64,000 bases of DNA from Pedobacter ureilyticus. Its GTDB lineage: Bacteria; Bacteroidota; Bacteroidia; Sphingobacteriales; Sphingobacteriaceae. Numbering within the stretch: the first letter of the stretch is position 1; each line of letters starts with the position of its first letter. The stretch spans positions 62,001 to 126,000 of the forward strand of contig NZ_SSHJ01000004.1 in assembly GCF_005925345.1 (NCBI RefSeq). The letters are read 5' to 3'. Made by a program: the position numbers and the translations under genes. Under the pieces are notes generated by a model. That model was not told the DNA's origin. It saw nothing but the letters and a program-made list of their open reading frames with translations, and did not search any database. This document shows positions 17,322 to 25,438 of the stretch, piece after piece.

Positions 17322-18485
17322 ATGAAGAAACTAGTTTGCTTATTCGTTTTATTGTTACTTGAGGCAAATGCTTCTAATGTTTTTGCTCAAAATGAGATCA
17401 ACCAGCAAGATTTAGATGCACTTTACAATGCCATACAAAAAACCCCGTCTTACAAAAAGCTGCTAAAAGGAGATAAAACTTATCAGCAACTGTACGAAGA
17501 TGTGAAGCTTAAAATAATAAATGCTGATGAGAAACAAACTTTTATACAACTAAGTAGATTAGTTTCTGCGATAAATGATAATCATCTCGGATTTTACCGA
17601 ACTCCAGACACTACACTAAAATCCGTTCGCATCTCCCTACCAATAAATACCGATTCTTTAAAAAATCAATTACGGCAAAAGAATAAAAATGATTTAGAAG
17701 GTATTTATTATGCCAGTAATCACGAGTTTGGATTGTTTGCAAGCGGTGACAAGACCTATAAAATGATAAGTTTAACCAATGGCATTTTAATGGCTGAACT
17801 TTTTCGGACTCCCTATAATGGCTATGATTTGCTCTTATACTCTGGCAAACCAGTGCCTTACAATCTCATCAAAAATACGAGGTTGGTTAATGGAACGCTG
17901 CTAGGAACGCCCTTTACAAAATCCCGAGAGAAGAAATTTTCGATATTAAATAAAGACAACGAAAACTTCGAGTATAAAACCCTTAATGACCGAGTTGGCT
18001 ATTTAAGGCTGAGTAGCTTTAGCTCTAACAATGACAATATTAAAAAATCGGAAGAGTTTCATGCAACCATTGCAGACAAGCTAACTACAGCAAACTTAAT
18101 AGTAGATTTAAGAGGAAACACAGGTGGTGGCTATAAAACTTCGGGTAAGTTTCTAACTCTGTTAAAGAAATACAAAGGGCAAATTTTTGTTTTACAGAAC
18201 TCGGCCACGGTGAGTAATGCAGAGCAATTTATTTTAGAGCTAAAACCTTTAAAAAAGGTAACTACCCTAGGCGAACAATCCAAAGGTATGATTACTTTTG
18301 GCAGCAATTATGGGCATAAAATAGTGTTGCCAAGCGGCCGTTTCACTTTTTACCCTACAGACATGAAAGGGCTAGATAGAGACTTGGCATACGAAAGTAA
18401 AGGTATCAATCCAGATGTGGCCTTGGATCTTTTTAAAAGCGATTGGATAGCACAAACCTTGGAATACATCAAAAACAAACCTTAA
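17322..18485 (+). CDS. S41-family peptidase-like secreted protein
   Basis: A 387-aa protein with signal peptide (about 1-22, ending NVFAQ) and a C-terminal tail-specific-protease-like domain (about 215-370): VGYLRLSSFSS, LIVDLRGNTGGGYKTSGKF, then NSATVSNAEQFILEL where the nucleophile serine is expected, then EQSKGMITFGS with a Lys in the usual position of the general base. No PDZ domain is apparent. The motif around the nucleophile (VSNAEQ and not SASASE) is the variant found in the TSPc-like relatives; activity is plausible but unproven. It lies between rsmA and a dehydrogenase gene 3 bp apart. Confidence 0.85.
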   Translation: MKKLVCLFVLLLLEANASNVFAQNEINQQDLDALYNAIQKTPSYKKLLKGDKTYQQLYEDVKLKIINADEKQTFIQLSRLVSAINDNHLGFYRTPDTTLKSVRISLPINTDSLKNQLRQKNKNDLEGIYYASNHEFGLFASGDKTYKMISLTNGILMAELFRTPYNGYDLLLYSGKPVPYNLIKNTRLVNGTLLGTPFTKSREKKFSILNKDNENFEYKTLNDRVGYLRLSSFSSNNDNIKKSEEFHATIADKLTTANLIVDLRGNTGGGYKTSGKFLTLLKKYKGQIFVLQNSATVSNAEQFILELKPLKKVTTLGEQSKGMITFGSNYGHKIVLPSGRFTFYPTDMKGLDRDLAYESKGINPDVALDLFKSDWIAQTLEYIKNKP

Positions 18486-18488
18486 CCA

Positions 18489-19418
18489 ATGAGCAAAAAG
18501 ATATTAATTGTAGACGATTTACATCCCATTTTTAAAGAAAAAGCCGAAGCTTTAGGTTATAAAGTTGATGACAGGCCTGAAATTACCAGAGCCGAAACTT
18601 TGGCCGCAATTAAAGATTACGATGGCATTGCCGTACGCACCAAGTTTAGGATAGACCAAGAAATTTTTGATGCTGCCCCTAAGCTGAAGTTTGTGGCTAG
18701 AGCTGGAGCGGGATTAGATAATATCGATATTGAAATTGCTAAGCAAAGGGGCATTGCACTTTTAGCTGCCAACGAAGGCAATATGGATGCTGTTGGCGAA
18801 CATGCGCTAGGTTTGCTATTATCGTTAATGAACAACTTCCGCAAAGCGGATTTGGAGATTAGAAAAGGGATTTGGGATAGAGAAGGCAACCGAGGTTACG
18901 AGCTGAAAGGCAAAACGGTTGGCATTATTGGTTACGGATTTATGGGACAAAGTTTTGCTCGTAAACTTGCTGGCTTTGGGGTTAAAGTAATGGCTTACGA
19001 TAAATATAAAACTGGTTTTAGCGATGAATTTGCCCAAGAAGTAAGCATGGAAGAAATTGTAAAACACTGCGATGTACTGAGCTTACACATTCCATTGACG
19101 AAAGAAACTAAGCAAATGGTTAACGATGAATATTTCTTCCATTTTAAAAAGCCAATTTTCTTCATCAATACCGCCCGGGGCGAAATTGTAAATACCAAAG
19201 CAGTACTCAACCATATCACCAAGGGCAAAATTTTAGGCGCTGGCTTAGATGTACTAGAAACCGAAAAGTTTCCGACATTGGCTGAGCAAAATTGGCATGA
19301 TGCACTGATAACCAACGACAAAGTGATTTTAACCCCCCACGTTGCCGGTTGGACTTTCGATTCGTATATAAAAATTTCTGAGGTTTTAGCCGACAAATTG
19401 GCTAAAATCAGCGGATAA
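18489..19418 (+). CDS. D-2-hydroxyacid dehydrogenase (SerA-like)
   Basis: A 309-aa NAD-dependent dehydrogenase. N-terminal catalytic half, then Rossmann domain with VGIIGYGFMGQSFARKL (GxGxxG, about 142-152). The catalytic set is present: Arg in NTARGEIVN (about 232), Glu in DVLETEKFP (about 260) and His in LTPHVAGWT (about 281). It lacks an ACT domain, so it is a short form; phosphoglycerate or another 2-hydroxyacid may be the substrate. It starts 3 bp after the S41-like gene and is probably co-transcribed. Confidence 0.9.
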   Translation: MSKKILIVDDLHPIFKEKAEALGYKVDDRPEITRAETLAAIKDYDGIAVRTKFRIDQEIFDAAPKLKFVARAGAGLDNIDIEIAKQRGIALLAANEGNMDAVGEHALGLLLSLMNNFRKADLEIRKGIWDREGNRGYELKGKTVGIIGYGFMGQSFARKLAGFGVKVMAYDKYKTGFSDEFAQEVSMEEIVKHCDVLSLHIPLTKETKQMVNDEYFFHFKKPIFFINTARGEIVNTKAVLNHITKGKILGAGLDVLETEKFPTLAEQNWHDALITNDKVILTPHVAGWTFDSYIKISEVLADKLAKISG

Positions 19419-19484
19419 TTTCATAAATTGCTGCTATAAACAAAACAATTTAAAGCAGAGATATGAGTGTGGACCTAGTCTTAA

Positions 19485-19500
19485 TCCGATAGCTATCGGA
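19485..19500. repeat. 16-bp perfect palindrome in the gap before the OsmC gene
   Basis: TCCGATAGCTATCGGA is a perfect palindrome. It sits inside a larger inverted pair, AGATATGAGT (19459-19468) with ACTCATATCT (19515-19524), giving a nested hairpin directly before the OsmC gene start. Confidence 0.7.
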
Positions 19501-19527
19501 ACTCAAATCTCAATACTCATATCTATT

Positions 19528-20004
19528 ATGGCAAAGCAACATATTTACGAAACCAATTTAATCTGGATAGGAAACAAAGGTTCTGGAACGATGGATTACC
19601 GTTCTTACGACAGAGATTTCACCGTAGAAATTGATGGCAAAGATGCGCTTTCTGGCTCTTCTGATTCCATCTTTTTAGGTGATAAATCAAAATACAACCC
19701 CGAAGATCTGATGTTGACCTCTGTTTCTTCCTGCCACATGTTGTGGTATTTGCACCTATGCTCTAAAAACGGCATTGTAGTGATAGAATACAAAGATAGG
19801 GCAAAAGGCACCATGACCGAAATGCCCGATGGCAGCGGTAAGTTTACCGAAATACTTTTGCGCCCCGAGGTGGTCATTTCTAAACCAGAAGATATTTCTT
19901 GGGCAAACTCTTTACATGCCGAAGCCAATAACATGTGTTTTATTGCCAGTTCCCTAAATTTTCCAGTAAAACACAAGGCGGTTTGTACAGCAATTGGCGG
20001 TTAA
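19528..20004 (+). CDS. OsmC-family peroxiredoxin
   Basis: A 158-aa OsmC/YhfA-type protein; such enzymes reduce organic hydroperoxides with two active Cys. The first Cys is in TSVSSCHMLWYLHLC (about residue 72) and the second in EANNMCFIASSLNFPVKHK (about 136), the expected spacing. It has its own terminator downstream (20022-20060). The enzyme probably acts as a homodimer in the cytoplasm; substrate not determinable. Confidence 0.92.
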   Translation: MAKQHIYETNLIWIGNKGSGTMDYRSYDRDFTVEIDGKDALSGSSDSIFLGDKSKYNPEDLMLTSVSSCHMLWYLHLCSKNGIVVIEYKDRAKGTMTEMPDGSGKFTEILLRPEVVISKPEDISWANSLHAEANNMCFIASSLNFPVKHKAVCTAIGG

Positions 20005-20021
20005 TTACACATGATATTGAA

Positions 20022-20060
20022 AAGAAAGTCAGTCTAGGATTTAGATTGACTTTCTTTTTT
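20022..20060 (+). terminator. Intrinsic terminator after the OsmC gene
   Basis: Stem AAGAAAGTCA (20022-20031) with TGACTTTCTT (20047-20056), with extra inner pairs, followed by TTTT. Positioned 18 bp after the stop. Confidence 0.85.
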
Positions 20061-20079
20061 AGCTCTATTAGCAAATAAA

Positions 20080-20266
20080 TAACGTGAGTTTTGGGTCTTG
20101 ATTCGTCATTTCGACCGCAGCGAAGCGAGTGGAGAAATCTTTAAAGGGATAATTTCTAATAAATGACCCAAAGATTTCTCGATTACGCTCGAAATGACGA
20201 CATCCCTAATGCAACTAAAAACATAAGTCGCTGATAAACAAATACAAGCACCCAAAACTCACGTTA
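20080..20266. mobile_element. 187-bp MITE-like element with 17-bp terminal inverted repeats
   Basis: The ends 20080-20096 and 20250-20266 are perfectly complementary over 17 bp (core AACGTGAGTTTTGGGT). Inside lies a second inverted pair: CGTCATTTCGA near 20105 with TCGAAATGACG near 20204, and GAGAAATCTTT with AAAGATTTCTC. No reading frame of note. The nested palindrome and short size fit a non-autonomous miniature element; the partner transposase is not in the window. Confidence 0.7.
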
Positions 20267-20294
20267 AACACTACAGAGAGTATAAAATGAATGC

Positions 20295-21596
20295 TTATTT
20301 TTGTCTGAAAAATATTTGGATGGGCACACCCGAAAAATCGAAGTTTTCGCGAAGCTTATTTTCTAAAAAGCGTTTGTACGGATCTTTGATATATTGTGGC
20401 AAATTACAGAAAAACGCAAACATTGGCGCCACACCGTTAATCTGGGTAATATATTTGATCTTGATGTATTTACCTTTTAAGGCTGGCGGCGGATAAGCCT
20501 CGATAATTGGCAGCAACACATCGTTAAGTTTAGACGTTGGTATTTTCTTGCTACGATTTTTCTGCACTTCGAGCGCTTTTTCTATAGCTTGGAAAATTCT
20601 TTGCTTATTTAAAACCGAGATAAAGATAATTGGCACATCGGTAAACGGTTGCAATTTGTGTTTAATTTGCTCTTCAAATTCTTTAATCGTTTTGTTGTTC
20701 TTCTCAATTAAATCCCACTTGTTCACCAAAATTACAATACCTTTTTTGTTCTTCTCTGCCAAATGAAAGATGTTGATATCCTGCGATTCGATACCTTCTT
20801 GCGCATCAAGCATCAACATCACTACATCAGAATCTTCTAGCGCTTTAATGGTACGCATTACCGAGTAAAACTCAATGTTTTCCTTAACCTTAGTTTTCTT
20901 ACGTAAACCAGCAGTATCTATAAACATAAACTCATGACCAAACTGGTTGTAGTGGATATGAATGGAATCTCTAGTAGTACCCGCAATTGGCGTTACAATA
21001 TTTCTGTCTTTACCAATCAAAGCATTAATTAAAGACGATTTGCCTACATTTGGCCTACCTACGATGGTAATTTTAGGCAAAGTATTCTCCTCTTCCGGTA
21101 TATCTTCGAAATGCTTGATGACCTCATCTAACAAATCGCCAGTGCCAGAGCCAGTCATCGAAGAAATGGTATGTATTTCGCCCAAACCAAAGCTATAAAA
21201 AACAGACGCTTCGTTTTCCAAAGCTGTATTATCAACCTTGTTTACCACTACAAAAACTGGCTTTTTACCTTTTCGCAGCAAGTCCGCAATGTCATCATCT
21301 AAATCGGTAATACCCGTAGTCACGTCGACCATAAAAACAATCACTGTTGCTTCTTCAATGGCAATTACCACCTGCTCTCGTATAGCTACCTCAAACAAAT
21401 CTTCAGAGTTGGCCACGTAACCACCTGTATCAATTACGGTGAATTCTTTGTTGGTCCATTCTGCTTTGCCATAGTGCCTATCTCTAGTTACCCCACTAAA
21501 GTCGTCCACAATAGCCTTACGACTTTCGGTTAAACGGTTAAAAAGGGTTGATTTACCAACATTTGGTCTACCTACTATGGCGATGATATTACTCAT
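20295..21596 (-). CDS. der: GTPase Der (EngA)
   Basis: A 433-aa protein with two GTPase domains in tandem, needed for 50S assembly. First G domain: [16 protein letters not shown] (P-loop), VTRDR, DTGGYV, NKVD. Second: [35 protein letters not shown]. The C-terminal KH-like domain is about 355-433. Length is normal. The neighbouring minus-strand gene era, another ribosome GTPase, is 225 bp upstream, separated by a word-repeat gap. Confidence 0.98.
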   Translation of the reverse strand: MSNIIAIVGRPNVGKSTLFNRLTESRKAIVDDFSGVTRDRHYGKAEWTNKEFTVIDTGGYVANSEDLFEVAIREQVVIAIEEATVIVFMVDVTTGITDLDDDIADLLRKGKKPVFVVVNKVDNTALENEASVFYSFGLGEIHTISSMTGSGTGDLLDEVIKHFEDIPEEENTLPKITIVGRPNVGKSSLINALIGKDRNIVTPIAGTTRDSIHIHYNQFGHEFMFIDTAGLRKKTKVKENIEFYSVMRTIKALEDSDVVMLMLDAQEGIESQDINIFHLAEKNKKGIVILVNKWDLIEKNNKTIKEFEEQIKHKLQPFTDVPIIFISVLNKQRIFQAIEKALEVQKNRSKKIPTSKLNDVLLPIIEAYPPPALKGKYIKIKYITQINGVAPMFAFFCNLPQYIKDPYKRFLENKLRENFDFSGVPIQIFFRQK

Positions 21597-21604
21597 TGTA
21601 TTTA

Positions 21605-21820
21605 TGATTTTAGAATGACGATTTTAGATTTAATAGACAAATATCAATAAAGTAGAATCGTCGATTTTTACAAACCCAGGGTTTGAACTTGCAAAGGTAC
21701 TGTTATTTTTTTAGTTATGGGTTATGAGTTACAACTTGTTGGATTTATTACCTATAAAAGGTATAACGAGGAATATCGAAAATACAACTCGCAACCGTTA
21801 ACCCGCAACTCGTAACCGAA
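21605..21820. repeat. Word-repeat gap between era and der
   Basis: Two word families occupy the gap. GATTTTAGA is repeated at 21607-21632. GGTTATGAGTTAC (about 21719-21733) is nearly complementary to GCAACTCGTAACC (about 21805-21819), so the second part can fold. No reading frame is evident. Confidence 0.5.
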
Positions 21821-22711
21821 TTAGCTATCGTAGCCGAAGTTCTTCAAATAATTCTTTTTGCTTCTCCAGTCTGGAATAACCTTCACAAAAGTTTCTAAAA
21901 ATACTTTGCTATCCAAAAACTTCTCGATGTCTTTTCTGGCTTCCATGCCTACTTTTTTAAGCATAGCGCCACCAGTACCAATTAGAATATTCTTTTGCGA
22001 GTCTCTTTCTACAATAATTTCTGAAGTGATACGGATCATCGGCCCACTTTTGGTTTCCTCTTCTTTAAATGAAGTCACAATTACTTCTGTACTGTACGGA
22101 ATTTCTTTTTTGTAGTTAAAGAATATCTTTTCGCGAATAATTTCTGAAACAAAGAAACGCTGACTGCGATCTGTTAGCTCTTCCTTATCATAATAAGCCG
22201 GATGCTCCGGAATGTTCTCCAAAATCATCGGCAAAATGCCATCTAAATTATATTGATGCAATGCCGAAATAGCGTAAATATGTTTCGGGTTTAATTTTTC
22301 TTTCCAGTAAGCGAACTTCTCATCTACCTGTTCTTGCGTAGCATTATCAATTTTATTTAACAATACCACCAAAGGAATAGTGGTGTTGGTAATTTTTTCC
22401 AAAACATCGTTTTCATCATGCTTCTCATGAATATCGGTAACAAATAAAATGAGATCAGCATCGCTCAGTGCGCCACTTACTGCCGACATCATAGAATCTT
22501 GCAAACCATAAAGCGGCTTAATGATACCCGGGGTATCAGAAAAAACGATTTGAAATTCTTCTTCATTTACAATACCCAATATACGGTGACGAGTAGTTTG
22601 CGCCTTTGGTGTAATAATTGATAACTTCTCTCCTACTAATGCATTCATCAAGGTAGATTTACCAACATTTGGTTTGCCTATGATGCTTACGAAGCCTGCT
22701 TTATGTGCCAT
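21821..22711 (-). CDS. era: GTPase Era
   Basis: A 296-aa Ras-like GTPase with C-terminal KH domain that binds the 3' end of 16S rRNA. P-loop [29 protein letters not shown] and the KH region FKEEETKSGPMIRITSEIIV then IIGTGG-like LIGTGGAMLKKVG are visible. I start at the ATG at 22711 (MAHKAGFVSIIGKPNVGKST); the longest frame adds 21 residues with no family match. Confidence 0.97.
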   Translation of the reverse strand: MAHKAGFVSIIGKPNVGKSTLMNALVGEKLSIITPKAQTTRHRILGIVNEEEFQIVFSDTPGIIKPLYGLQDSMMSAVSGALSDADLILFVTDIHEKHDENDVLEKITNTTIPLVVLLNKIDNATQEQVDEKFAYWKEKLNPKHIYAISALHQYNLDGILPMILENIPEHPAYYDKEELTDRSQRFFVSEIIREKIFFNYKKEIPYSTEVIVTSFKEEETKSGPMIRITSEIIVERDSQKNILIGTGGAMLKKVGMEARKDIEKFLDSKVFLETFVKVIPDWRSKKNYLKNFGYDS

Positions 22712-22891
22712 ATATTGAATAAGGGGTATTAAATAATCTGCAATAATACGCAAAATGCACGGCAACACGCTCATGCACCCTGTCTTTTTTACCGCCCTAC
22801 CCCTATTTAAACCATAAGGTATGGTACCCAGCGTTGTTTAATCGCGGTTTATTTAGGTTTTAAAACTTATTTCATTTTTTTTTAAAAAAGA

Positions 22892-22922
22892 TTTGCATTA
22901 CAAAAAAACGTTCCTATCTTTG
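22892..22922 (+). promoter_or_regulatory. Predicted promoter of the tRNA cluster
   Basis: TTTG (22892-22895), 19 nt, TATCTTTG (22915-22922): an exact match to the Bacteroidota consensus. It precedes the tRNA-Met by about 58 nt and probably drives tRNA-Met and the first tRNA-Glu. Confidence 0.75.
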
Positions 22923-22980
22923 CATTCCAATTCGGAACAAGCGTTAAGGATTTAACAACAGAAAATTGAATTGTTTAGAG

Positions 22981-23056
<76 letters not shown>

Positions 23057-23090
23057 AAGAAGAAGTTGAAATGACACTTCTTAATTTAAT

Positions 23091-23162
23091 GGCCCGTTCG
23101 TCTAGGGGTGAGGACGCCAGATTTTCATTCTGGAAACAGGGGTTCGATTCCCCTACGGGCTA
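23091..23162 (+). tRNA. tRNA-Glu (TTC), copy 1
   Basis: A 72-nt cloverleaf without encoded CCA: acceptor GGCCCGT/ACGGGCT, D arm GTCT...GGAC, anticodon stem CCAGA/TCTGG with loop TTTTCAT (TTC), T arm AGGGG/CCCCT. It lies 34 nt after tRNA-fMet and is followed by a terminator hairpin. Its 3' end and terminator are duplicated at 31460-31515. Confidence 0.97.
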
Positions 23163-23205
23163 CACTTAACATCAATCACTAAACAAGGTTGATGTTTTTT
23201 TATGC
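23150..23205 (+). repeat. Left attachment-site repeat (tRNA-Glu 3' end plus terminator)
   Basis: 56 bp running from CCCCTACGGG in the tRNA-Glu T arm through the terminator to TTATGC. It matches 31460-31515 at 53 of 56 positions. Such a duplication of a tRNA 3' end at both ends of an integrase-bearing segment is the standard mark of site-specific integration. Confidence 0.85.
23169..23201 (+). terminator. Terminator after tRNA-Glu copy 1
   Basis: Stem ACATCAATC (23169-23177) with GGTTGATGT (23187-23195), then TTTTTT. The same hairpin recurs in the right repeat. Confidence 0.85.
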
Positions 23206-23245
23206 AGATTTGAGCATTGATTATCTGCTTGATTTACTGAACTTT

Positions 23246-23317
23246 GGTCCATTCGTCTAGGGGTGAGGACGCCAGATTTTCATTCTGGAAACAGGGGTTC
23301 GATTCCCCTATGGACTA
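23246..23317 (+). tRNA. tRNA-Glu (TTC), copy 2
   Basis: A 72-nt cloverleaf identical to copy 1 from position 8 to 65 but with a different, self-consistent acceptor stem: GGTCCAT with ATGGACT. The double change keeps pairing (three compensated positions), so the gene looks functional and not a decayed copy. It has no terminator hairpin directly after it; the element body follows. Confidence 0.95.
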
Positions 23318-23795
23318 CACAAACTTTCTCTTAAAGTTTCATCAGATTTCACTAAATTTCAAGGCTACTTCCCCTATATTTTCCCCTTTTCTAAAAGCAT
23401 ACAGCAAAACAGGCTAACGTATCATCAATTTTCAAATATTTGCTATCATTTTGTCGAGAAAATCATCAAAGACAAAGTCTTCAATAAAAATTGGCGAACT
23501 GCAAAGAAACAGTTCTTTATCTTGAAATCAGCAAACCTTTTTTTAGAAAGACTGTTCCCATAAGGATTACTTAGAAAAAAGTTGGACGACTAATTAGGCT
23601 TTCCTCGTAGCAGATAAATGCTTGAATGGGACGAATAGAACCGCTGAAATTTAGCAGTTTTTAAGCGATCAGAAAAACTTAAACGGTATTGGATGAAGGT
23701 AACGACCAGCCCTTTCCAAATTTTCGCTCCATCATCAAATTTTAATGCTCAATTTGAGCTTAAGATTTAAGCTTTAGAGAAATTGTAATTCTACT
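23318..23795. other. 478-bp non-coding left end of the element
   Basis: No convincing frame. It holds the copy of TTCCCCTATATTTTCCCC at 23377-23394 that recurs near the right end (31376-31395), and AT-rich sequence with several CATCAA/AATCATC words. It probably contains integrase arm-binding sites. Confidence 0.5.
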
Positions 23796-24299
23796 CTAGA
23801 AGAGTTCATAACCAAGATTTGACAGTCTAAAACTCATAGCTGGCTTGCTAACTTTAAATTTATCTGCAAGTATTTCAATAATATCTTCACTTTCCGATAT
23901 GGCATCCAATTCCTTTTCAATCAATATCCTTGGCATAAGTAAAGCAGCTGCAAACGCATTAGCCTCACGTTCTTTTAACACTTCGCCAGTCGCTGAAGAA
24001 GAGTTTCTATAAAGCGCAGTAGATTTTCTGTCAACAAAAACACCTAAATCCTTATGAAGTATAAAATGCCCAAGCTCATGTGCGATGGTAAATCTTTGCC
24101 TCAAAGTTCCTTCATTCTTGTTATATATTATGTAGTATTCTGAATTTTCCGCTAAAAAAATCCCAGAAATATCATCCTCTAACATAGCTGCCTCTACAGT
24201 CAAATTTAACTTTTCAGCACATACTTTTGGATTAATTGGAAGTTTATTAACTTTCAACTGCGTTAATAAATCTTCTGCTTTCTCTTCAATATACTTCAT
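23796..24299 (-). CDS. ImmA/IrrE-family metallopeptidase
   Basis: A 167-aa zinc peptidase-like protein with the HExxH-type motif FTIAHELGHFILHK at about residue 75 and the downstream EREANAFAAALLMP with the third ligand Glu. In ICEBs1 and similar elements ImmA cleaves the partner Xre repressor to start excision. Here the Xre gene lies 6 bp upstream on the same strand, the matching pair. It is near the left end of the element and is expected to regulate it or the divergent cargo operon. Confidence 0.92.
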   Translation of the reverse strand: MKYIEEKAEDLLTQLKVNKLPINPKVCAEKLNLTVEAAMLEDDISGIFLAENSEYYIIYNKNEGTLRQRFTIAHELGHFILHKDLGVFVDRKSTALYRNSSSATGEVLKEREANAFAAALLMPRILIEKELDAISESEDIIEILADKFKVSKPAMSFRLSNLGYELF

Positions 24300-24305
24300 A
24301 GTAGG

Positions 24306-24644
24306 TTACCTTTTCTTTTTTGACAAGATATCTTGCACTGTTTTTATAGAACCCTCTGAAAGGTGTTTTGTTTTAAGTTTATCTAAAGTAGTATTTTCCT
24401 CAGAAATCAAAGAATTAACTTCTTTAAAAGTGGGAAGAAAAAAGTGGATTTCCGTCCCCAAAGTGTTGCAAATATTATACAGCACATCAATAGGGGGCAA
24501 TTGGCGACCAGCCTCAATATTAGAAATAGATGTTCGAGTTAAAGAGATTTTTTCAGAAAGCTCTTCTTGATTAAGCCCAATTTTAACCCTCCTCTCACGA
24601 ATTTTATTTCCTAAAAACTTTGATAATGTAGACTTAAAGTCCAT
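24306..24644 (-). CDS. Xre-family repressor
   Basis: A 112-aa protein with an N-terminal HTH_3 domain (about 10-65: IGLNQEELSEKISLTRTSIS and NIEAGRQLPPIDVLYNICN) and a short Lys-rich C-terminal tail. It is co-transcribed with the ImmA-like peptidase gene and divergent from the DUF2188 operon with 122 bp between starts, so it can repress both directions. The pair has the form of the ImmR/ImmA switch. Confidence 0.92.
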   Translation of the reverse strand: MDFKSTLSKFLGNKIRERRVKIGLNQEELSEKISLTRTSISNIEAGRQLPPIDVLYNICNTLGTEIHFFLPTFKEVNSLISEENTTLDKLKTKHLSEGSIKTVQDILSKKKR

Positions 24645-24766
24645 TTTCTTTTGTTAAATGCAGTACTGCAAATATAGGTAAATTTATTTAAAAAACAATG
24701 TTTATTAAATAAACATTAAAAGCAAAATGTTTGTAATATTGGCACAATAATTGACCTACTCCTTTT

Positions 24767-24988
24767 ATGAGTAAAAATCAACATGTTTTACCTAACGGTT
24801 CAAAGTGGGCTGTTAAGGGAGCAGGTAATTCAAAAAACACCAGAATTACCGATACGCAAAAAGAAGCTATTGATATAGCAAGGCAGATTGCCAAAAACCA
24901 ACAATCGGAACTTGTAGTTCATGGCAAAAATGGATCAATCAGGGAAAAAGACAGCTTTGGAAATGACCCAAGAAAGATTAAAGGCTAA
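24767..24988 (+). CDS. DUF2188 protein
   Basis: A 73-aa protein with the conserved plan of DUF2188: NQHVLPNGSKWAVKGAGN, then TDTQKEAIDIARQIAKNQ, then SELVVHGKNGSIREKDSFGN and DPRKIKG. The family is widespread and has no established function. It is the first gene of a three-gene plus-strand operon on the element, 3 bp before the LRAT-like gene. Confidence 0.88.
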   Translation: MSKNQHVLPNGSKWAVKGAGNSKNTRITDTQKEAIDIARQIAKNQQSELVVHGKNGSIREKDSFGNDPRKIKG

Positions 24989-24991
24989 CCC

Positions 24992-25438
24992 ATGACAAGT
25001 AAATTAGTACAAGAGGGACTCATGGCAGGAGATAGTGTCGTGATACCAAAAAGCAACGTAGGCTTAATTGAACATTACGGAGTATATATAGGCACAGACA
25101 AAATGAGAAATCACATTTTTGCAGAGAATAATGTAAACACAGGTGTTAGATTAGTAACTGACAAAACGTTTTTCAAAAATTGCAATTCTGTGTTAGCAGT
25201 TAAAAAATTAACTGGCGGAAACGTAGAGAGGGGAAAAGCTGTCCAAAGAGCTTTGAGCTTGCTAGGCAAACCTTACGAACTTGTTAATTTCAATTGTGAA
25301 CACTATAGCAACTATGTTCAAAATGAACGACCGAACAGCCAGCAAGTAACCAAATGGTTCTGGACGTTGTTAACATTAATCATTCTAGCGATTTCTTTTC
25401 GCCAGTATTTTAAACCAAGTACATTAAAATTTTCATAA
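24992..25438 (+). CDS. Membrane-anchored LRAT/PLAAT-like (NlpC/P60 superfamily) enzyme
   Basis: A 148-aa protein. The catalytic His is in LIEHYGVYIGTD (about residue 29) and the catalytic Cys in NFNCEHYSNYV (about 105), the NCEH box of lecithin:retinol acyltransferase and H-REV107/PLAAT phospholipase-acyltransferases. A hydrophobic segment (about 121-138, WFWTLLTLIILAISF) near the C-terminus should anchor it in the membrane, as in animal PLAATs. The expected chemistry is a thioester-forming lipid acyl transfer or hydrolysis. It follows the DUF2188 gene by 3 bp, and its stop overlaps the next start (TAATG), so the three act together. The role as a toxic effector is inference. Confidence 0.82.
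   Translation: MTSKLVQEGLMAGDSVVIPKSNVGLIEHYGVYIGTDKMRNHIFAENNVNTGVRLVTDKTFFKNCNSVLAVKKLTGGNVERGKAVQRALSLLGKPYELVNFNCEHYSNYVQNERPNSQQVTKWFWTLLTLIILAISFRQYFKPSTLKFS

Noticed and set aside
17322..18485. Pseudo-protease lacking the S41 nucleophile
   Set aside because: A Ser and Lys are present at about the expected places (VSNAEQ and SKGM), so loss of activity cannot be claimed.
23091..23317. tRNA-Glu copy 2 as a pseudogene made by integration
   Set aside because: Its acceptor stem is fully paired by compensating changes and all loops are intact, so it looks functional.
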